Made by a program: the position numbers and the translations under genes
Notes under the pieces: generated by a model
What the model was told of the DNA's origin: nothing
The model's input: only the letters and a program-made list of their open reading frames with translations
Database searches by the model: none
Origin: Panaeolus papilionaceus
Lineage: Eukaryota > Basidiomycota > Agaricomycetes > Agaricales
Direction: 5' to 3'
NCBI GenBank assembly: GCA_015501605.1
Contig: JADNRZ010000040.1
Location: 124,001 to 188,000 of the forward strand
Length of the DNA: 64,000 bases
Shown here: in pieces, positions 57,834 to 64,000 of the stretch
Layout of the letters: every line of letters begins with the position of its first letter
How positions within the stretch are numbered: position 1 is the first letter of the stretch

Positions 57834-58992
57834 TCAACCTGAACGTGACTGGGTAATACCAAAATCCTGAAGTTCCTTCTGAAATTTGACTAGAACTCGC
57901 TCAAGTTCACGGAATCGCGGAGAAAGAAAGCTTGCTTCGAGCAGATTACCACCCCACAATACCGCGTGGGATAACTCGAGCTGTAATTCAGCGCGCTGAA
58001 AATGGAGATTCTGAATTCTTGCCTGTAGATCACAATAGAGATCGAGCACTTGCCGGATGTCCTGGGGAACCGAGAAATAATTCTCCCGCGTACCAGACAA
58101 AGCTTGGTCAAGAATCGACAAAGCGGAGTCCCTTGTATTGAAGAATTTGGCAATCTGTGCCCCTTCTTCGATATAGTCCTAATAAGAAATAAACATCAAT
58201 TTACGTGATCAAGAAAAACCGAACGCACCCTCCAAAAGTCATTTTGATTCTGCTCAAAATTCTTCTCACCACGCCTTCTTGATGCTTCCAACCAAAGGGC
58301 ATCCCACATAGTCGTTACGACAGTGACGGTACTAGCCCTCTTAAATCCAATCAGAGTTTGGAATAGCCTAAGTGCCTGCCTGTGATATTCAGGTAGGCGC
58401 GGGGCGTTGATGGGGGTAAAATACAGCACGCCGTCAAAGTGCGCCTCTCTGAATTTCAAATTGGAGGAGATGTTACTGATATGCTTTATGGAGTGAATTT
58501 GAAAGTTCTAAACTTACTGGTTCCTACGGGCCCATTCCTGCAACATGACTATAACGCCCATCTTGGAGACTTGTGCATCCCCAAAACCTGGTGAATCGAC
58601 AAGATAAATTGGACGATTCTGGCCGTCCGTAACGCCGTCTACTCGGTAGGTGGAGACAACTTTAGTGAACCCCTTCAATTGGTTATTGGATATTTGAAGC
58701 AAGGATGTGCCAGCAACTGCCTCTATGAACTACAAGTTAATGCCCGTAAGTTGATTGCCTGGATCGATCGAAGGAATATAAGGGTTGACTCACTGAGCTT
58801 TTGCCTACACCTGTCAGCCCCATCACCCTGCGTATTTCCAGAGCTTGGTAAACACATGGCTCAAATTTTTTACGAGTTGACGTACAATATTTTTGTAGAA
58901 TTACCCGATGCTACACGCTCCACCGGTTCAACCAACACAGTGCCAGACACCTGAATCGTTTTGTATTCTCTCGTCTCGGTAGCATCATCCAT
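57834..58992 (-). CDS. P-loop G-domain protein, copy F
   Basis: ATG at 58992 begins MDDATETREYKTIQVSGTVL. The P-loop is VMGLTGVGKSS (near 58830-58795). G3 is YLVDSPGFGDAQVSKM. FTPINAPRLPEYHRQALRLF and VVTTMWDALW follow. The tail exon has DYIEEGAQIAKFFNT, SALSILDQALSG and a coiled-coil-like stretch, and ends in ITQSRSG. It lacks the long Pro/Ser tail and the double-Cys end of copies B and D. Its stop directly adjoins the truncated copy E, so a 3' deletion may have removed its own tail too. Confidence 0.65.
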
Positions 58993-59691
58993 ATGTTTAA
59001 GTCGCCTCAGAATTGAAGATAGTTATCAATGTAATGGGTGTGTGTGTAGTTCAAAACGACGTGAAGTGTTGGGAAGAGATTCTTTTATGGTTAATTATAT
59101 CCTTTCAATTTTTCACAACAATGAGGACGCCTCGTGTAAGCGGCCAATAAACGCACCAAGATAGCTTGAAAGAGGTTAAAGTTCCGCACGGTGTCCATGA
59201 CTGTACCCAACTGCACTCGCAATTTAGAACTGAGATCTTCGGCATCGGCACCTAATTGAATAATGGTACGCTTAAGTACGTAGTATGTCGTGTAATAATG
59301 AAGGACTAATGGAGAGTTGAGTCACATACCTAGATAAAAGGGGCTGATGACAGTCAAAGCGCACCAGGCGCGAGGTGGGCTAATCATTTACGGATAGCAG
59401 TTTTCTTCAAGGCTTCGAAAAATGACGCGATGGATCCTTCAGCATGAGCGTTCGTAGGAGATCGTATCATAAGGAGTGCTCTACTCCGGAGAGAGGTACT
59501 GTTGTTGGTAGGTTCTCGTCGTTGGGCGCGGCTTGGGTGAAATCACTTTCCAATACGTCAAGATTCAATAGATCGGATTGAGCATGAGCAGACACAGATT
59601 CTCCTGGTTGGACTCTGAATAGCCTAATCCGGTGCCCTGGATCTATGACTTGTTGAAGAGATTGATGGGCGTCCTGGAAGTCCTCAGGAGG
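58993..59691. other. Intergenic; nothing recognised
   Basis: Spacer between two G-domain genes on the same strand. No motifs. Confidence 0.35.
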
Positions 59692-60784
59692 TCACTTAAG
59701 TTGAACAAATTGACCAACAAACTTGGTCGATGTCTCCTCATTTTCCTCATGAGTTTTCTCCAGGATTGATTTGAGCTCGAGATTCCTCTGCGTTTCGGGT
59801 TGTGCGAGATCAAGCTCGATCGATTTCTTGATCTCCAAGGTGTTTTCGATTCGCTCTTGCAGGTCTTGGTAAAGATGACTCAACTGCGATGAATGATCGT
59901 TGTCAAATGCGGCAGACGATACCTCGTAGCAATCTAAAATTTCGAGAGCTGAGGAGGTTGTGTTGGTGAACTGAGTGATGGTGGCGCCCGTTTCAAGGAG
60001 ATCCTGTTTTCTTATCAGCCATGGTCGACTATTAGTGTGTAGAATAGACGAGGGACCTTGAATATTTCGTTCCTCAGTTGCTCGAAATTTGACTTTGCGC
60101 GTCGCAAAACACGTTCACTATGCACAGTATCCCACATAGTTGTCACGAATGTTATCGACGAGCCAGAGGGAAGTAGCTCCTTGAGCATCTCAATAGTTCT
60201 CCTCCTTGTTCCAGCCAGTCTTGTATCCGTTATTGGCACCATGAGCAGCACTCTTTGAACACCATGTAAGCTGCGGGGTAATATTAGCCATGATTCGCGA
60301 TAATCCGTTGAACAGTTGGGCTTACTCGTGACTAACCCGAAGCCAGTTCCGGACCATGTCGAGAATTTCAATCTCGGAAATTTGGCTGTCCGAGAATCCG
60401 GGTGTGTCGATCAGAAAAATAGGTCGGTCATGATGGATACCGATACAAGCGTTGATCAGTTGATAGGCATTGACCTGCTGAGTGTAGCCGCTAAGCTGGT
60501 CCTTGGATATTCCCAGGTTCTGAGATTTCGTGGCAAGGGCTTCAATAAACTGCGATACAGGACGTTACTATCTGATTTTAACTCAGATGAAAGATATAAT
60601 TACACTGCTTTTCCCAGAACCTGTAGGATCTATGACAGTATATGCGATCTGTCACGCATAAACGAGATTTAATTCTATTGGCATGCTATCGCCATGAATC
60701 AGACGGGACGTTGTCTAGCGCATCCACAGGATGAATGGCGATTTCGCCAGAAATTTTCAATATGTTGAATTTGTGATTTTGCAT
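59692..60784 (-). CDS. P-loop G-domain protein, copy G
   Basis: A possible ATG at 60784 begins MQNHKFNILKISGEIAIHPV. The P-loop exon carries DPTGSGKSS after a splice whose donor is unclear. Then FIEALATKSQNLGIS, IFLIDTPGFSDSQISEIEIL, MVPITDTRLAGTRRRTIEML and FVTTMWDTVHSE. The tail exon has SALEILDCYEVS and a helical, Glu/Lys-rich end (IENTLEIKKSIELDL). Stop at 59694-59692. The first intron has no good donor, so damage at the 5' end is possible. It is shorter than copies B and D. Confidence 0.55.
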
Positions 60785-61269
60785 GTATAAGTATAGTATG
60801 AGACAGGACAAAGTGGTGCGTTGTAGATCGTGGTTGTCGTCCGAGAAGAGCTGATGTCTCCGACATGATAACATGCACAAGATCATTGATAAGCCATCCC
60901 ATTTCTCAGCTTCGCCGACGTTGACAGCTCGAATGAGAGACTAGTCGTTTTTTTCGATGATTCTCCAATCGGTTGACAGTTATATAACCCTTGATACGTG
61001 CCTCACGTGGACCCTGTGATGAATATGTACCTTGAATCTAGACGATGCGAGGTATCCACCGCCGGTCACACATACCTGCTGATTGAGAATTATTTTGAAC
61101 CATAAGCTATCCCAATGCTGTTAGAAATTTCCGGAGAGATCTCTGTCGTAACTGTACGGGATGCGATACCAGCGGTCCTGATACACTTACTATTTTAAGC
61201 GATTAAAACTCGGGCACTATCGCACTTATCGCACTTACTCAAGGAGATTTAATCACGCTATTCACTCTG
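60785..61269. other. Intergenic; nothing recognised
   Basis: Divergent spacer between a minus-strand and a plus-strand G-domain gene. Both promoters would lie here. Confidence 0.35.
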
Positions 61270-62099
61270 ACTCCTGTCTGACTCCTGGGCTTGACAGGAT
61301 CGGGGAAAAGCAATGCAAGTTGTCATTCCCCTTTCACTTAGCCTATATTTCCTATAGTTCCTCGAGAAGTTATCTCCGACTAGCTGCGGTCGGTGATCTT
61401 GTTGCAAAGGTGGAGAGAAAACCAAGGGTGAGCCAGCCTCATACTTAGTCGCGGCTCATAGAATAAAACGATCTTGGAATGGCTAGGCAGAATCTGTGGA
61501 TACCAACGTCCTGTATTTTGTCCTGTAACTGATAAGCGGCCATCTGGAAGTCAGAAGAAGGCGCTTAATCTTATCTCAAAATTCGTTGGCCCTCCTGGGC
61601 ACTTTACACACACGCAGGTGGTGACCACGATGTGGGAGACCCTCTGGAGGCTGAGGTGAGAGTTAAGCAGTTGCAAGTGGATCATTCAAAGGTACATTTA
61701 ACTGATTTTTGCGCTGTCAAATAACATCCGGTGACGATAGGTGCATAGAGCGCCTTCGGTAAAGCCGGTGAAGATTTCCCTAAGGAATCGGCGTTGAATA
61801 TTTTGGTTACAACGATCATGAGGCCTTCGATTGGTGGGGTTAGAACCTACCTCCAGCCACCAGTCGAGCGACAACGAAACAATAGTTTTAGGTTAGGAGG
61901 GTTTGCTCAACCGTTATACGAGCTCCTGTTGGACAGGATCACGCCCGTGAAAGACAAGATAAAGCTTAGTGAAAAGGATCTTAGGATAAAGCAAGGGTAT
62001 GTGAAGGATAATGCCGGGGACCAAAGGCTGCTACGTAGCTATCTTGAAGATAGACCAATATTTGGCACTGCCGACGAACCACCGCAAGCTCAGTCATAA
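61270..62099 (+). pseudogene. P-loop G-domain gene, copy H, middle deleted
   Basis: GLTGSGKSN is encoded at about 61289-61315, followed by a splice and FLEKLSP. The frame then breaks and the G3 exon (DxPGF) is missing. A later exon has FCPVTDKRPSGSQKKALNLI and VVTTMWETLWRL. Another has SALNIL and LYELLLDRITPVKDKIKL, ending QAQS and TAA (62097-62099). The pieces are in family order, but the gene lacks a nucleotide-binding motif and has stops, so it is a relic. Confidence 0.5.
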
Positions 62100-62795
62100 C
62101 GCAGGCAGTCCCTGAATTTCAGAGGGGCCCCATGTACTGCCCATTCGCTCTTACAATTTAGACGCGCATCAGCCCATCAATACCATGCCGTGACAGTTCA
62201 AGACGTTTTCAACTTTCGGGAAGGAGCGAAATTACCCCAAGAACAGATCAAGTGAGTGCTATTCTGTCATCATGAAATGGTACAAAACCCTACATTAATA
62301 CGTAGTGGAAATAGGGGTCAGCATACACCCTTGGCAATACCAGTATCGATACACTTTATCTGGTCGATTACTGATGGATGGGAGCATGAAAGCGGGAAGA
62401 AGCAGAAAGCAGCAGAGTTTGATTTGAGGAACGTGGTTATGAGGTGAGTCCGCCTTCGGTTCATGGCTCACACCCAGCAGCGAAGGTTGAAGCGTTTCTG
62501 GGTCATTATTCATGCATCTGCCTATTCAGAATGGATCTCATTTCGTGCGTCTGCCGACGAACCCAGCGTCATTGACTCGTGAGGTCATGCTTCTCGTGTA
62601 GGAGACTTTTACAGGGAAAAAAGGAATTCAAATGTATGTTCGCATTCACAAGCTGGATAACTCGACTTATTTAACGGTAACTCGGGAGGCGGGGCATACA
62701 GAAAGAGATCAACCACGTCGACACGTCTCCTGTTGCGGTCCGGCAACCACATGAGAGCGAAAAAGTGCAACTTTCAGGCTTAACGAAAACAAGAG
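62100..62795. other. Open fragments, unassigned
   Basis: Around 62195-62250 and 62300-62440 the plus strand has open segments with good splice sites (VFNFREGAKLPQEQI, then WEHESGKKQKAAEFDL). No family is recognised. They may be exons of a gene that ended near here or of copy I. Confidence 0.3.
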
Positions 62796-63230
62796 GTGAA
62801 CGAGAAGCGGGAAGCGATATTAAGTGACAGGTTCTGGGGACATATGATCAAGAATGGCTCGAGGGTGACTAGGTTTTACGACGGCGATGGGAACTCAGCA
62901 CTAGACATTATTAGACCCATTGACATTATAGCGAATTCAAGGACATCAAGAAAGGCGTTAACTCTACAGAGGGAAATGAACGCCATGGAGCTTTCGTTGA
63001 CCGAGAAAATCGCGGGGAGGGTTCTGTATTCAAGGTTCTTTGCAATACGAGCCCAGATGGAGAATATTGTGAACGGTTATGGGACATCGAGGGCCAGGAC
63101 AACCAGGGGGAGACACAGAAGACACTGTAACGTGAGGTCTATGCGGCATTGCGGGAGATGAAGACTGCAAGCGCCAAATATGAGTGCGCCCTGGAGGCTT
63201 CTCATGAATCGAGGTCTAGATTTCCAGTTA
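62796..63230 (+). pseudogene. C-terminal fragment of a G-domain gene, copy I
   Basis: From 62796 the plus strand encodes FWGHMIKNGSRVTRFYDGDG followed by NSALDII, the segment that follows the TMWD motif in the other copies (DYIQEGSKLVRFENTLES). A helical stretch follows. The frame shifts near 63080 and continues as DIEGQDNQGETQKTL, stop, EVYAALREMKTASAKYE. No P-loop is seen upstream within a sensible distance. This is a 3' relic. Confidence 0.45.
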
Positions 63231-64000
63231 TGTTTTTGTCCTCGAACACGGTGAGTGATTCTCGTTTGATTCACTTGTGATACTGAGACTGTTCATTGCC
63301 GTAGCAACTCTAGGGTCTGATAGTTCGTGTGTATAACAATAAAAAGTGATGGAGAGTGAATGGAAGAAAGGTAACGTGTACAATGAAAAATGAGTGCGTA
63401 CAGTGAACAACGTGGCCAATGAAGAAACTGCTGCGGTTCAAAACCATTCAGAGGAGAAAGTCGGTCAATCGGGTGTCTTATCCGTGTCGAAGTTATTTTT
63501 GTATCAAGGCAGTATCAAGGTCCGACTGAGAAATGTTAGCCATGCTGAGCGTAACATGAGGCTACCGCATTGCTGGAAGGGCACGAAATGGAGTGCATTG
63601 CCCAAGCCGGGCGCGTCGCACAAAGGCCGGGCTCACGATCAACGCTGAAGACTGATCTCGCGAGAAGATCGGCTAGATATAGACAGGCAAGTCATGAATG
63701 AGATCATGGTTCATTGAAATATAGATGAAACGAGCTGGTGCTAAGCAACGTCTAGTGACATAACCTCGGATTATTAGGTGCAATTTACCCAGGACCGCTC
63801 GATATAGACGCGATTCTCCATCGTTATCAGATTCCGGCGTCTTAACGCGCTACTTCAACCATGAGAGACAAATGGGAACATGCAATCGACCATAAACCAG
63901 ACGCATGGGCATATGGGGTGGCTGTGGGAGCGCCCAGAGGACAATGGAACTGAGTGATGCAAATAGGAGGTTTTCCCAGACGCGACGCGACACGACCACG
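63231..64000. other. No gene recognised
   Basis: An 84-codon plus-strand frame at 63394-63648 has no motif and lies in sequence without splice context. Confidence 0.35.

Overview
The window reads as accessory, transposon-rich DNA from a filamentous basidiomycete, most likely an agaricomycete. The reasons are many short GT-AG introns of about 50-65 bases, small secreted and single-pass membrane proteins in tandem families, a Ty1/copia element primed by a half initiator-tRNA, and a tandem set of P-loop 'G-domain' genes of the kind expanded in mushrooms. The species cannot be named from the sequence.

Region 1 (1-8709) is most of a large Mutator-like (MULE) DNA transposon whose left end lies outside the window. 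Its transposase gene (about 619-8383) joins a GCM-like zinc domain and a MULE-type DDE domain to a USP-like cysteine peptidase, a PHD finger, a small barrel-like segment and a basic tail. Two shorter MULE elements sit inside its exons (4099-5262 and 6579-7612). Each is flanked by a 9-bp target duplication, and each is filled with CCGTGC / GCACGG iterons. The whole element itself interrupts a secreted-protein gene (8710-9006, minus).

Region 2 (9.0-30.4 kb) holds a family of single-pass membrane proteins (a decayed copy at 9200-10140, copies at 15999-17615 and 19317-21020, a relic at 28641-30386) and a secreted protein of the DVNGK / GGQTQP type (13574-14695). A foldback element lies 17 bp upstream of one start codon. 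A 7.4-kb Copia element (21237-28635) has 366-bp LTRs differing at two noted sites and is itself split by a 1.8-kb MULE derivative.

Region 3 (30.4-45 kb and 56.6-63.2 kb) is a cluster of related P-loop GTPase genes and relics, interspersed with a 530-700-bp solo-LTR-like repeat and another MULE miniature. Region 4 (45-56.4 kb) is more ordinary: a tRNA-Gly, two small secreted-protein genes (one a precursor with three near-identical Cys-containing peptides), a CBM5/12 - glycine-zipper - DM9 protein, a two-TM membrane protein, and a tandem pair of Cys-rich, Ser/Thr-rich receptor-like proteins.

The strongest candidates for new biology are the multidomain MULE with its iteron-filled miniature derivatives, the repeated-peptide precursor, and the G-domain cluster with its gene-junction chimera.
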